A DNA stretch of 64,000 nucleotides from G963665185 sp049723905 (GTDB lineage: Bacteria; Desulfobacterota; Desulfovibrionia; Desulfovibrionales; Desulfovibrionaceae), in assembly GCF_049723905.1 (NCBI RefSeq), contig NZ_JBJKFD010000001.1:620001-684000 (forward strand). The letters are read 5' to 3'. A model generated the notes under the pieces. That model was not told where the DNA came from and did no database searches. It was given only the letters and a program-made list of their open reading frames with translations. A program made the position numbers and the translations under genes. Numbering within the stretch: position 1 is the first letter of the stretch; every line of letters starts with the position of its first letter. Below, one piece after another: positions 52,765-62,046 of the stretch.

Positions 52765-54028
52765 TTCAAATAGAATACTGCTGGTGTTGCCAATGTATGG
52801 CGGCTCATTACCTATTGGCCACTATTGTGCCGATGCCTTGCGTAGACTGGGGCACAGTGTGGAGGTTTTTGACGCGCCTGAATTTTATGCATCATACGGT
52901 AAACTGGCCGGGCTTGGGGTTGGTGTAGACCGTTTGGACTATCTGCAAAACGCTTACCTCCAATTTTTAGGGCAGGCGATACTGGCCAAGGTGGATGCCT
53001 TTCAGCCGGACCTCGTCCTTGCCATGGCGCAGGCCCCTCTTTCCAGGCAGGCCCTTAAGCGTCTACGTCGTGATGGGGTAACCACTGCAATGTGGTTTAT
53101 GGAGGATCATCATGTTTTTGCATACTGGAAGGCTTTCGCCCCGTTGTATGATGTTTTCGCTATCATCCAAAAAGAACCTTTTGTTAGCCAGCTGCACGCA
53201 ATTGGACAAAACAACGTTCTGTATCTTCCTTTGGCTGCCGATCCTTTTTTTCACAAGCCACTCGATTTAAGTAGTGTAGAGCACCACAAATGGGGGAGCG
53301 ACGTGTCCTTTATGGGGGCTGGCTATCCCAATAGAAGAGTGGCCTTCAGACAGCTGCTGAATTTTGACCTCAAAATATGGGGAAACGAATGGGATGGTGA
53401 TACCGTACTGGCATCCTACAACCAGTTTGCCGGACGGCGCGTCACCCCGGACGAATGCATTAAAATTTTCAATGCCACTCGTATCAACATCAACCTACAT
53501 TCCAGCATACAGGCACAACAACTTGTTACCCATGGCGATTTCGTCAACCCACGCACTTTTGAACTGGCATCCTGCGGGGCTTTTCAATTAGTGGATGATC
53601 GGCAGTTGTTGGCCGAATCTTTTTCGGATGAAGAAGTTGCCCGTTTTCGTTCCATGGAGGAACTCAAAGAGTTGATCGTTTATTTCCTGGCACACGAAGA
53701 TGAACGGCAGGAAATGGCTCAACGGGCTCGTAAACGGGTTGAGAAAGAGCACACATATGATCTGCGTATGAATCAACTTCTGGAGTTTACAGCCCAACAA
53801 ATTCCAGGCTGGCCTCCATCCCAGCAATCGCTAAAAGATGACCCTCTGGCCGAATTGCCGCTTGAATTAAAAGCAGAACTCGACTCCCGTTTACGGGACT
53901 TGGGCTTAAGCCCTCATGCGGATTTTAAAGATGTGGTACGGGCAGTAAGAAACCGCCAGGGAACGCTAAGCAGCTTGGATACAGCCATTCTTTTTTTGGA
54001 TGAATGGCGTAAGCAATATTTGAAATAA
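52757..54028 (+). CDS. CgeB-like glycosyltransferase
   Basis: A 423-residue protein similar to the CgeB family of GT-B glycosyltransferases: NRILLVLPMYGGSLPIGHYC at the start, and in the C-terminal domain VSFMGAGYPNRRVAFRQLL, INLHSS, VNPRTFELASCGAFQLVDDR and the closing helical part. The acceptor is unknown. The ATG at 52757 has GGAAGGAG just upstream and overlaps the GT9 gene, so the two are coupled and likely act on one surface glycan. A further ATG at 52730 would add nine residues without a site. The last 80 residues form an extra helical tail. Confidence 0.85.
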   Translation: MADSNRILLVLPMYGGSLPIGHYCADALRRLGHSVEVFDAPEFYASYGKLAGLGVGVDRLDYLQNAYLQFLGQAILAKVDAFQPDLVLAMAQAPLSRQALKRLRRDGVTTAMWFMEDHHVFAYWKAFAPLYDVFAIIQKEPFVSQLHAIGQNNVLYLPLAADPFFHKPLDLSSVEHHKWGSDVSFMGAGYPNRRVAFRQLLNFDLKIWGNEWDGDTVLASYNQFAGRRVTPDECIKIFNATRININLHSSIQAQQLVTHGDFVNPRTFELASCGAFQLVDDRQLLAESFSDEEVARFRSMEELKELIVYFLAHEDERQEMAQRARKRVEKEHTYDLRMNQLLEFTAQQIPGWPPSQQSLKDDPLAELPLELKAELDSRLRDLGLSPHADFKDVVRAVRNRQGTLSSLDTAILFLDEWRKQYLK

Positions 54029-54121
54029 AGAGAAAGATTCTAGAATTTGGAGAGCAGAAGAATTCATCCAATATTTTTATTCCTTTATAATGGATCAAGT
54101 TGGATGCGGATTCTTTACCGT

Positions 54122-54160
54122 AAAAAAATGCCGTCCATGTTTTGCATATGAACGGCATTG
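54122..54160 (-). terminator. Intrinsic terminator of rarA
   Basis: Minus strand: AATGCCGT ... ACGGCATT followed by seven T, starting about 10 bases after the rarA stop. It also faces the convergent glycosyltransferase gene. Confidence 0.78.
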
Positions 54161-54166
54161 AAAAAT

Positions 54167-55429
54167 CTAGGAACGCTTTTTTCCAGGACGTGGTGGAGGA
54201 GAATCGGCCTTCATCTTCTGTATTTTATTATACCAGACTGTAATTTTCCGTTCCAACCCATTTTCCTTGGGGAAATAAAATTTTCTGTCCGCCAGTTCTT
54301 CCGGGAGATATTCCTGCTTGACCCAGCTTTCCGGGTAGTTGTGCGGATAGAGGTATCCTCTACCGTACCCCCATTCTTTTTGCAGGGCCGTAGTCGCATT
54401 TCGTAAATGCAGGGGCACAGGTCTTGGGCCATTGCGTCGAATTTCCTGTTGAATTGCATAGTACGCCGCATAGCTGCTGTTGCTTTTGGGAGCCAGGGCA
54501 AGATACACCGCGCACTCGGCCAAGGGAATAAACCCTTCGGGCATACCGACGAACTCCACTGCATGCTGCGCACTGACCGCCAGAGGGAGTGCCATAGGAT
54601 CAGCAAGACCCACATCTTCGCTCGCCGACAAAATCAGTCTGCGGCTGATAAAACGAGGGTCCTCGCCCGATTCGAGCATACAAGCGAGATAGTACAACGC
54701 TGCATCCGGGTCAGAACCACGGATGGACTTGATCATGGCCGAAGCGAGTTCGTAGTGGGAATCTCCGCCTCTATCACCGCGGATAACCATATCCGGTAGG
54801 GTGGTCTTGAGATTTTCTACATTACGTTTGTCCTTGGGAATGTCCGCAACATATTCCAAAAGATTGAGCAAAGTGCGGGCATCGCCCCCAGAAAGGCCTG
54901 CCACAAAAAGCAGACTTTCGTCGGACAATTCCAGGTCAAGTTCCTTGGCGCCGCGTGCTGCGACTTTTTGCAATTCCTCAACGGAGAGCGGACGCAAACG
55001 AAGGACGTGCAGCCTGGAAAGCAACTGGCGGGTTACGGAAAAAGAAGGGTTTTCTGTGGTCGAGGCGATAAGCGTTAGCTCACCGCTTTCGAGAATGGGC
55101 AGAAAAAAGTCCTGCTGTGCCTTGGAATACCGATGCAGTTCATCCAAAACCAACAGTTTGATGCCGGAGAGCTGTTTGCGCAATGCGGCTAAGCCGGTTT
55201 CCGGAGCACTGACCCGACGGTAGGGAAGCTTGGAATGTTCAGCCAAAAGCATGGCAAGGGTTGATTTTCCGCAGCCGGGAGGTCCTACAAGCAGAAGACT
55301 GGGCAACCTCGCTGAAGAGAGCAGGGTTTCCATCCTACTACGTAAATGTCGTTGGCCCATAAAGTCATCGAGAGTCTGGGGCCTAATTCTTTCGGCCAAA
55401 GGTCGGGCCATATCCAATTCTATTTTCAT
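54167..55429 (-). CDS. rarA: Replication-associated recombination ATPase RarA (MgsA)
   Basis: A 420-residue AAA+ protein similar to clamp-loader subunits. LAERIRPQTLDDFMGQRHL is the diagnostic N-terminus, Walker A is VGPPGCGKSTLAMLLA, Walker B KLLVLDELHRYSKAQQD (DELH rather than the usual DEIH), sensor 1 LIASTTENPSFSV, and GGDARTLLNLLEY sensor 2. The C-terminal tetramerisation domain includes SDPDAALYYLACMLESGEDP and YPESWVKQEYLP. It acts at stalled replication forks. CAGG before the ATG at 55429 supports this start. It is the third gene of gcvT-rsmE-rarA. Confidence 0.95.
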   Translation of the reverse strand: MKIELDMARPLAERIRPQTLDDFMGQRHLRSRMETLLSSARLPSLLLVGPPGCGKSTLAMLLAEHSKLPYRRVSAPETGLAALRKQLSGIKLLVLDELHRYSKAQQDFFLPILESGELTLIASTTENPSFSVTRQLLSRLHVLRLRPLSVEELQKVAARGAKELDLELSDESLLFVAGLSGGDARTLLNLLEYVADIPKDKRNVENLKTTLPDMVIRGDRGGDSHYELASAMIKSIRGSDPDAALYYLACMLESGEDPRFISRRLILSASEDVGLADPMALPLAVSAQHAVEFVGMPEGFIPLAECAVYLALAPKSNSSYAAYYAIQQEIRRNGPRPVPLHLRNATTALQKEWGYGRGYLYPHNYPESWVKQEYLPEELADRKFYFPKENGLERKITVWYNKIQKMKADSPPPRPGKKRS

Positions 55430-55453
55430 ATTACCTGAGAATTGCTGGTAGCA

Positions 55454-56203
55454 TTAAGAAAATTCTGGGGTCAGCCCATAATGGCGTTGTCGCTCAATAT
55501 AGACCATTCCCAATGCCAGGAGCGCAGCCGTTTCCCAGCGTAGAATACTCTGCCCCAAACCTGCGGTTTGAAATCCCGCCTGAACCAGAGCATCGACTTC
55601 CAAAGGAGAAAAGCCGCCTTCCGGGCCGATGACAAGCAACGTCTTTTGTTCTGGCGGGGGCGGGGTAAAAAGCCGGTTGGCTTCACCTTCGCCCTCGTAC
55701 AGAACTATATTGTTATCATGTTCTTCCGCCAGTTCAAGCAGGCCCGGTATTCCTTGAGGGATTGTTGCCAATTTGGGCAGCCAGATATTGCCACATTGTT
55801 TGGCTGCAGCAACAAAACGCTCGCTCCATGAGTCCTTAGGCGAGGCAGGAACCTTTCCCTGACTGAACACAGCCTGCCAGAAAACTATGTCCTGTGCCTG
55901 AAGCTCAACCGCTTTTTCCAGAATCCAGGCCCGACGGCTGGTCTTATTCCAGCCTATAGCCAAAGTCAGGCGCCCATCCGGAGCCGAAGTTTGGCGGTCT
56001 TCCACAAGCTCCAAAGTCGCTTGGTGTTTGGTAGTCTCTTTAATGACAAAAAGACCGGAGCGTCCCTGCCCGTCGAAAAGACGAATTTGTGTTCCTGGCT
56101 TGCCTCGTAAGACCTTCAGCAGGTGCTTGGCTTCCGGGCCATCCAGAACAAAAGGAGGCTCCCATCGTTCCGGTTCGAGATAAAAACTATTCAGTCGGGC
56201 CAT
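55454..56203 (-). CDS. rsmE: 16S rRNA m3U1498 methyltransferase RsmE
   Basis: A 249-residue SPOUT methyltransferase. The N-terminal PUA-like domain (HLLKVLRGKPGTQIRLFDGQ) precedes the knotted SAM-binding domain with LVIGPEGGFSPLEVDAL and LGQSILRWETAALLALGMV, both hallmark motifs. It methylates U1498 of 16S rRNA. It starts 5 bases after the gcvT stop. Confidence 0.94.
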   Translation of the reverse strand: MARLNSFYLEPERWEPPFVLDGPEAKHLLKVLRGKPGTQIRLFDGQGRSGLFVIKETTKHQATLELVEDRQTSAPDGRLTLAIGWNKTSRRAWILEKAVELQAQDIVFWQAVFSQGKVPASPKDSWSERFVAAAKQCGNIWLPKLATIPQGIPGLLELAEEHDNNIVLYEGEGEANRLFTPPPPEQKTLLVIGPEGGFSPLEVDALVQAGFQTAGLGQSILRWETAALLALGMVYIERQRHYGLTPEFS

Positions 56204-56208
56204 AAAGA

Positions 56209-57294
56209 TTAGGACAGCTTCGTACGTGCAGTTCCCTTGGTGTAGAAGGGGAGTTCTGTTCGTTCGGCATCAAGTTCAACCCGGGCTCCCTTGATCTTGA
56301 AGCGGGTACGTTCGGCTTCGGCCACGTCAACATATGCCAGTGCAATACAATGCCCCAGGCTGGGAGCGATTGATCCACTGGTAATATACCCGGCTTCACG
56401 ACCAGCCGTGGTCAGAACCTTGTCGTGATGACGCGCACTGCGGCGTCCTTCAATTTTCAGCGCCAGTAGCTTCTGACGAACATTACCTAATGCGTCCTTG
56501 CCGATGAACTCATTGTCTCCGCCCAGCAGAAACCCGTATCCGGCTTCCATGGGAGTATGTTCGGTGTCCAGATCTTGTCCATACAGGGGATAACCAAGCT
56601 CCAGACGAAGGGTGTCACGTGCACCAAGCCCTGCAGGTTCCACAAAATCCACGGACATAAGGCTTTCCCAAAGGGACAAGGCCTTGTCTGTGGGTAGGTA
56701 GAATTCGTACCCCAGTTCGCCGGTGTATCCGGTACGGCTGACGATCATGGGCGCATTTTCAAACTCAACTGTCTCGAAGTTGAAGTATTTGATGTGGCTG
56801 AAAGATGTTCCAAGAGCCTGTTCCAGAGCTTCCAGCGCCTTGGGGCCCTGCAGGTCTATTTTGGCAGTCTGGGCAGATCTGTTTTCAAAGGTAATACCAT
56901 GAGGAAGATGGGATTGGCACCAAGCGAAATCCGATTCTTCACACGCGCCGTTAACGACCAGCATGTATTCATCTTCAGCCATACAGTAGACGATCAGATC
57001 GTCCAGTACGCCGCCTTTTTCATTAAGCATGAAGCCATAGCGGCACTTTCCCACAGCCAGGGTATCCAAGTTGTGGGATACGATCTTGCCGAGTCCTTCT
57101 TTCGCTCCAGCACCCTTGAGGAAAAATTCCCCCATATGGCAAATGTCGAACAAGGAGGCAGCTTCACGGGTATGGTTATGCTCGTTGATGATTCCGGTAT
57201 ATTGGACAGGCATTTCCCATCCCGCGAAATCCACCATTTTAGCCTTGAATTCCTTATGCCAACCATTAAGTGGGGTCGTTTTTAACGTGGACAA
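56209..57294 (-). CDS. gcvT: Glycine-cleavage aminomethyltransferase GcvT
   Basis: A 361-residue T-protein that moves the aminomethyl group to tetrahydrofolate. LKTTPLNGWHKEFKAKMVDF at the N-terminus, FDICHMGEFFLKG, IVSRTGYTGELGYEFYLP and LGARDTLRLELGYPLYGQDL match the family, including the folate-site aspartate region. The start is TTG, eight bases after AGGAGG, the only well-placed site. gcvH and gcvP are not adjacent. No glycine-riboswitch-like structure is apparent in the 150 bases upstream. Confidence 0.93.
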   Translation of the reverse strand: MSTLKTTPLNGWHKEFKAKMVDFAGWEMPVQYTGIINEHNHTREAASLFDICHMGEFFLKGAGAKEGLGKIVSHNLDTLAVGKCRYGFMLNEKGGVLDDLIVYCMAEDEYMLVVNGACEESDFAWCQSHLPHGITFENRSAQTAKIDLQGPKALEALEQALGTSFSHIKYFNFETVEFENAPMIVSRTGYTGELGYEFYLPTDKALSLWESLMSVDFVEPAGLGARDTLRLELGYPLYGQDLDTEHTPMEAGYGFLLGGDNEFIGKDALGNVRQKLLALKIEGRRSARHHDKVLTTAGREAGYITSGSIAPSLGHCIALAYVDVAEAERTRFKIKGARVELDAERTELPFYTKGTARTKLS

Positions 57295-57444
57295 AATTAT
57301 TTCCTCCTGGTGGAAGTGATTTCTAAGCTAGGTATTATGAGTGAAAAAACTTCGGAATTCAACAACTGCATTGATGAATTCTCCGCAAGACGGGACGATT
57401 GGGTGGAATTCTTCGTACCTTATCAAGAGGCGGATAAAAGTGGA

Positions 57445-59175
57445 CTACACCGCCATGGCTGCATCCGGAGATTCCTGCCTGGACTTCCTGATGGCTTCAA
57501 ATTCGTCCAACAAGGCGACGATTCGCCCGTACAATTTACGTATGCGTAACCCGTATTGGGTAAGATGATCTTCGTGCGGCTGGATGTACGTCCTTCGCAG
57601 ATAGGAGTCATTAAGAATTTCTTCTCCAATAACAAGGATACTTTCAACAAGTTCATCAAAATAGTTGACGATCTCGAATTTCAAATCATTGAGCATCTCA
57701 ACAGTTAGCTCAAGCTGTCCAAGATAGTTGAGGTCTTCCCCCTTGAATTGCCGCTGACGCAAATCTTCAAGAACCTTCACCTTGCGGGCCTGCTGTATAT
57801 AGCTATACTTGGCCCAGACCTCTCGGTAAAGCTCGTGAATGCTATTAAACTCATCAATATTCTCAGGGCTCAACAGATAACTGTCCAACACCTTGATGAC
57901 TTTTGCAAAAAATTCGTCGGAATATCCGATAATCCGGCGTTGATGTTTGGACAGCCATGCATAAAGAAATTTCAGACGATCCTCATGCCGCTCCGTATTT
58001 TCAATCACTTCGTTGCGTTTGTAGACAATGGCTCCTGAATATTCTCCCCGCACAATGTCAGTCAAACGAAGCACCATGTTATAGGTGTCTTTTATAATGT
58101 TAATGTCTTTACGGGCGTGTCCTGTAATCGGATGGATAATTTCCTGGCTTTCCACTGAAAGGGCACGGGCTTGGCGTACGTTTCCCGGATTGAATTTATG
58201 CTGTTTGTAGATGACCCGAAGAATGATCACTCTTTTCTTGGAGTCGACGAAATATCCACCTTTACGCAGCTTGCGAATTGCATCCACTTGGTCCGATTCA
58301 ACCTGAACCAGTGCAATTTTTTCTATTTTGGGATAGCGTTTGTTTTCCGGAGTTGCGTAGAGTGTGGTCAGAGTACGATCGGATTGTCCCAACACACGGA
58401 CAAGAAACTGTTCTCCCATCCTGAATAAACGTCTGGAAAAAAGAGCTGCAGAAGTACGGCGTTCCGACGCAATGGGGAAGCCATATAATTCCATGAGGAA
58501 TTGGTAGACGAAAAGCCTATTGCGTTCGTAACGGTAGTTATCTCCATGGGTAAATTTCCCAAGACGCAGTCCAAATCGTTTGATTTCCGAATCCAGATCG
58601 GCAGGAAGGGAGCCGAACACTCCGGAAAGGTAGAACTCTCCGTTCGGATCAGTGGAAAAAACCTGCGCCCTGTCCATATCGACAAGATACTTGAGCAGGG
58701 CAGGGTAGTTTTCGAGATAATTGACGTCTTTTGTTCCAAAATCTTCCACAAAACTATCCCGATATTTTTGCGGAAGGCGGGAACGAACCGTATCCAGGTT
58801 CTGGCGCATCACGGAATTTTCCAGCGGACAACTATGTCCTTCCGTATGATCCGGAATTTCCATGATGTTGTGCAGCCTATCGAACTGAAAAATTTCCTGA
58901 AAAGAATTTATAGGTCGGTCCAAAGCAACCAGAAGAAGACCGGGGAGGTCTTTGTATTCATACAATTCGGGCTCAAAAGATGGTAAAAGAGAACGCGAAT
59001 CCACCAGAGGGTAGTCCCCAACCTCGCAATAAGGTTTGAGCAGGCAGTATTTGATGTGGACCAGGTCTAGAAAATTTTTCAGTTTGGCAAGTGTGTTGAT
59101 GATGACAACATCGGAAAACTCCGTAGAGGCCCCCCAGTCAAACCCCGGAACTTTGGAAAATGCTTTTTTCCACAT
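57445..59175 (-). CDS. Large protein of unknown function, 576 aa
   Basis: A 576-residue protein (MWKKAFSKVPGFDWGASTEF at the N-terminus) that I cannot assign to a family. It has no signal peptide or convincing membrane helix. The first 230 residues are mixed alpha/beta with many aromatic and acidic residues. Residues about 230-360 are basic (RYERNRLFVYQFLMELYGFP; KRVIILRVIYKQHKFNPGNV). From about residue 360 it is almost entirely charged helix that may be coiled (HEDRLKFLYAWLSKHQRRII; LNDLKFEIVNYFDELVESIL). No nucleotide-binding or cysteine motif is visible. It lies 150 bases upstream of gcvT on the same strand and is probably its own transcription unit. Confidence 0.8.
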   Translation of the reverse strand: MWKKAFSKVPGFDWGASTEFSDVVIINTLAKLKNFLDLVHIKYCLLKPYCEVGDYPLVDSRSLLPSFEPELYEYKDLPGLLLVALDRPINSFQEIFQFDRLHNIMEIPDHTEGHSCPLENSVMRQNLDTVRSRLPQKYRDSFVEDFGTKDVNYLENYPALLKYLVDMDRAQVFSTDPNGEFYLSGVFGSLPADLDSEIKRFGLRLGKFTHGDNYRYERNRLFVYQFLMELYGFPIASERRTSAALFSRRLFRMGEQFLVRVLGQSDRTLTTLYATPENKRYPKIEKIALVQVESDQVDAIRKLRKGGYFVDSKKRVIILRVIYKQHKFNPGNVRQARALSVESQEIIHPITGHARKDINIIKDTYNMVLRLTDIVRGEYSGAIVYKRNEVIENTERHEDRLKFLYAWLSKHQRRIIGYSDEFFAKVIKVLDSYLLSPENIDEFNSIHELYREVWAKYSYIQQARKVKVLEDLRQRQFKGEDLNYLGQLELTVEMLNDLKFEIVNYFDELVESILVIGEEILNDSYLRRTYIQPHEDHLTQYGLRIRKLYGRIVALLDEFEAIRKSRQESPDAAMAV

Positions 59176-59616
59176 AGGTGGTTCGCTTCCTTGAAAATGC
59201 TGTCACATGAATTCAGTTTGCATTAGCTTTCGAAAAAAGAACCGCCTCCTTACAACGCCCCTCCCGTTTTAGGTACAAGCGGATCTTTTATTCAATTGTA
59301 AGCAAAAAAAGACGTTCTTTACACGAACGCATCATACGTGCGTCTATTGTAGGCTAATTTTTCCTTCGATTCCAGTACAAAAAAGGCATCCCGTCCAGCT
59401 GTTTCCACAGGAAGAAGGTAAGAGTCTCGGAAACTCCATCGGTCGCATTGACACCTTCGGTATCTTTTTCATAATGATCGGATGAAGCGAGGACAACTTC
59501 TTGGTTCTTCTTTGTTTCGGGGACGGCTGAACTTTTCCAACGGAAATATGTTTCCTGATCAGCTCAATGATTTTACTTCACGGTCGCCACTGAAACTGAA
59601 AGGGAGTCCCATTCTT
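59176..59616. other. Divergent non-coding region
   Basis: About 440 bases between the unknown 576-aa gene (minus) and the cysteine-rich small gene (plus). Two short inverted repeats lie close together at about 59312-59344 (CGTTC-N7-GAACG, then ACGCA ... TGCGT), which could be regulator sites. I see no convincing promoter hexamers and no RNA gene. The frame of the next gene stays open through part of this region but encodes nothing family-like. Confidence 0.4.
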
Positions 59617-59829
59617 ATGAGAAAGCTCGATCAGTGTCCGCGAGCCAAAATCAATGCCCAGCTCTGCAACTGTACTTATTCCGGATGTTCCAGGCACGGT
59701 TTGTGCTGCGAGTGTCTGCACTATCACCGCCAGCGGGGAGAACTGCCCGCTTGTTATTTTTCCGAAGAAGAGGAAAAAACGTATAACCGCAGCGTAGAGT
59801 TCTTTTTGGAACAACAAAGCAAGAAATAG
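59617..59829 (+). CDS. Cysteine-rich small protein (DUF6485-like), 70 aa
   Basis: A 70-residue protein with a dense cysteine cluster: CPRAKINAQLCNCTYSGCSR followed by HGLCCECLHYHRQRGELPAC, with eight cysteines and two histidines in about 40 residues, then YFSEEEEKTYNRSVEFF. The pattern CNCTY-x2-C-x-R-x-G-x-CCEC-x2-YHR-x3-ELPACYF is that of an uncharacterised family (DUF6485, from memory) found in anaerobes; a metal or cluster site is likely. I choose the ATG at 59617 behind GGGAG; an earlier ATG at 59482 would add unrelated residues. The next gene starts 7 bases later. Confidence 0.78.
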   Translation: MRKLDQCPRAKINAQLCNCTYSGCSRHGLCCECLHYHRQRGELPACYFSEEEEKTYNRSVEFFLEQQSKK

Positions 59830-59836
59830 GAAAGGC

Positions 59837-60808
59837 ATGCTTGCCACAACTACGGCACAACAGCTTCTCAATATCATATGCAATGTGTTTGATTCCTATT
59901 CGGCAGTCTTGTTTCTTCCCGAGGGAAAAAAGGAACAATACCATCTGACTGCTTATTTCAGTCTGGGAGATCGCATTCGAAAGGACGCGCTTATATCGCC
60001 CGGGCAGGGACTTGCAGGCTGGATCATCCGCAATCGTGAACCGCTTCTCATTAATAATTTCGACCAAAAGCGCGGCATTCTCGGGTATTACGAAGCGGGT
60101 GAGGAATCCAATATTCGTGCATTTATGGGCTGCCCTTTGGATCGAGGGTTGGGTGCTCTTTGTCTTGATAGCAAAAGAACTTACTCTTTCAGCCCCAAAG
60201 ATCAAAAAATTCTCACTCAGTTCGCCCAGCTTATAGGCAATCTGAGTCAGCACGCCTGCGCCCTGGAGGCCGGAAGCGCCCAGTACAGGTATTACAGCGC
60301 CCTCAAAGTGTTGGGAGAATTACGCGCAAAGATTCAGCGCTGGGGAGACTTTCTGGAGAATCATTTGTCCATCGTGTCGCATGCTGCCGGACTTTCTCAT
60401 TGCATGTTGGCGGCCCGAGACGAAACTGGCGAAAATTATTTTGTAGAAGGTAGTAACCTGCCGCTGTCTAAAGCTACGGAACAAGCGTTGTTTTCAGTCC
60501 ATGCAGGAGCCGTGGGCTGGGTATTTCGAAACAACTCGCCATTGGTCGTCGGTAACAACGAGGGAAGTGCTTCTGCCGGTCCTTTGTTTGGCAAGGGAAG
60601 CGGCCTGCCCGATTTTGCTTCAGCCATATGTCTCCCTCTTGTTGTCAACAAAAAGACAAGGGGGGTTTTGGTTCTTTCCGACCTTGATCGTGTGAGTATT
60701 AATGATGAGCTGCAACATTTTGCAAATATAGTTGCCGACAACTTGGCTCTTTTTTTAGAAAATTTATATCTTAAAAATCGTTTGACCACCCGTGGCGTAG
60801 CGGAATAA
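59837..60808 (+). CDS. Double-GAF-domain protein
   Basis: A 323-residue cytoplasmic protein with two GAF-type sensor domains and no output domain. The first (about 5-145) shows SAVLFLPEGKKEQYHLTAYF, GQGLAGWIIRNREPLLINNF and GALCLDSKRTYSFSPKDQKI. The second (about 175-310) shows GAVGWVFRNNSPLVVGNN, AICLPLVVNKKTRGVLVLSD and LQHFANIVADNLALF. GAF domains bind small ligands or redox cofactors; the ligand is unknown. It lies between the cysteine-rich small gene (7-base gap) and mreB (135-base gap), so it might report to cell-shape control or to the small protein (inference). Confidence 0.85.
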   Translation: MLATTTAQQLLNIICNVFDSYSAVLFLPEGKKEQYHLTAYFSLGDRIRKDALISPGQGLAGWIIRNREPLLINNFDQKRGILGYYEAGEESNIRAFMGCPLDRGLGALCLDSKRTYSFSPKDQKILTQFAQLIGNLSQHACALEAGSAQYRYYSALKVLGELRAKIQRWGDFLENHLSIVSHAAGLSHCMLAARDETGENYFVEGSNLPLSKATEQALFSVHAGAVGWVFRNNSPLVVGNNEGSASAGPLFGKGSGLPDFASAICLPLVVNKKTRGVLVLSDLDRVSINDELQHFANIVADNLALFLENLYLKNRLTTRGVAE

Positions 60809-60943
60809 TATTCCCCACCGTAACGGTGTTTCTACTTTCTTTTGCGGGGGTGAAAAGATTGTGGAAATAAGGACTCCAGCCCATCAACCCGTACAGCGGA
60901 CAAACATAATTTTATCCCGCTGAAAGCCACCCGAAGGAACCGC

Positions 60944-61969
60944 ATGATATTCAAGCGATTGTTGAGCTTTCTTGGCAAGAACCTAGCCATGGACCTGGGG
61001 ACGGCCAACACCCTTTTGTATACAAAAAACGATGGGATCGTACTGAACGAACCCAGTGTTGTTGCAAGGGATGCCCGTACCGGCGCCATTATTGCCGTCG
61101 GCAGGGAAGCCAAAGAGTACATGGGACGCACTCCCGACAGAATTCAGGCCATCCGCCCCATGAAGGACGGCGTCATTGCAGACTTTGAAGTCACCAAAGA
61201 AATGATCGCCTTTTTTATTCGTAAGGTTATTCAAGGGCTTAATATTATTAAACCGTCCATTGTCATCTGTGTTCCCACGGGCATAACGCAGGTGGAAAAG
61301 AGAGCGGTTATCGAATCTGCCCAACAGGCGGGGGCAAGAGAGGTTCGCCTGGTGGAAGAACCGATGGCGGCTGCCATCGGGGCAGGCCTTCCTATTGAAG
61401 AGCCGGTTGGCAACATGGTCGTGGATATCGGCGGGGGAACCACGGAAGTCGCTGTTATTTCTCTTTCCGCTGTCGCATATGCCAAATCCGTCCGTGTAGC
61501 TGGTGATGAGATGAATGAAGCCATTCAGCGATTTTTCCAAGATGAATTTCAAATGCTTATCGGGGAAAACCAGGCAGAACGAATTAAAATTGCCATTGGT
61601 TCTGCGTATCCTCTGCCACAACCTCTTAGCCTGGAAGTTGCTGGCAAGAACGTAGTAACCGGCACGCCAGACACCATTACCGTAACAGACGGGCATATTC
61701 GAGAAGCAATCAAAGAACCGGTCACCACGATTGTTCGTGCAACAAGGGCAGCCTTGGAAAACACCCCCCCTGAGCTGGTTGGGGACATCGCACGAAACGG
61801 TTTGCTCTTGGCTGGTGGTGGAGCTCTCCTTAAAGGCCTGGATAACCTTATTGCCGAAGAGACAAAGTTGAACGTTTTTCTCGATGAGGACCCTCTGACC
61901 ACCGTAGTACGGGGGACGGGACGAACGATGGAAGACAGCGACCACTTCAAGAATGTCTTCATCAACTAA
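60944..61969 (+). CDS. mreB: Rod-shape actin homologue MreB
   Basis: A 341-residue bacterial actin: membrane-binding N-terminus MIFKRLLSFLGKNLAMDLGT with phosphate-1 DLGTANTLLY, GVIADFEVTKEMIAFFIRKV, CVPTGITQVEKRAV, phosphate-2 VVDIGGGTTEVAVISL and adenosine motif GLLLAGGGALLKGLDNLI. It organises lateral cell-wall synthesis with RodZ (35879). mreC and mreD are not adjacent; a terminator and suhB follow instead. Confidence 0.97.
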   Translation: MIFKRLLSFLGKNLAMDLGTANTLLYTKNDGIVLNEPSVVARDARTGAIIAVGREAKEYMGRTPDRIQAIRPMKDGVIADFEVTKEMIAFFIRKVIQGLNIIKPSIVICVPTGITQVEKRAVIESAQQAGAREVRLVEEPMAAAIGAGLPIEEPVGNMVVDIGGGTTEVAVISLSAVAYAKSVRVAGDEMNEAIQRFFQDEFQMLIGENQAERIKIAIGSAYPLPQPLSLEVAGKNVVTGTPDTITVTDGHIREAIKEPVTTIVRATRAALENTPPELVGDIARNGLLLAGGGALLKGLDNLIAEETKLNVFLDEDPLTTVVRGTGRTMEDSDHFKNVFIN

Positions 61970-61999
61970 AACAATCCGACCAATCGGATAAATTTTTAC

Positions 62000-62030
62000 A
62001 AGGCGGTCCATTGACCGCTTTGTTTTTTTT
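62000..62030 (+). terminator. Intrinsic terminator of mreB
   Basis: AGGCGGTC-CATT-GACCGCTT followed by TGTTTTTTTT, 31 bases after the mreB stop. It rules out a suhB start further upstream. Confidence 0.88.
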
Positions 62031-62046
62031 GGGGAGCACTTGCATA

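Noticed and set aside
57295..57444. Glycine riboswitch upstream of gcvT
   Set aside because: The gap is only 150 bases and I cannot find the paired aptamer core; the 3' part is a plain leader with AGGAGG.
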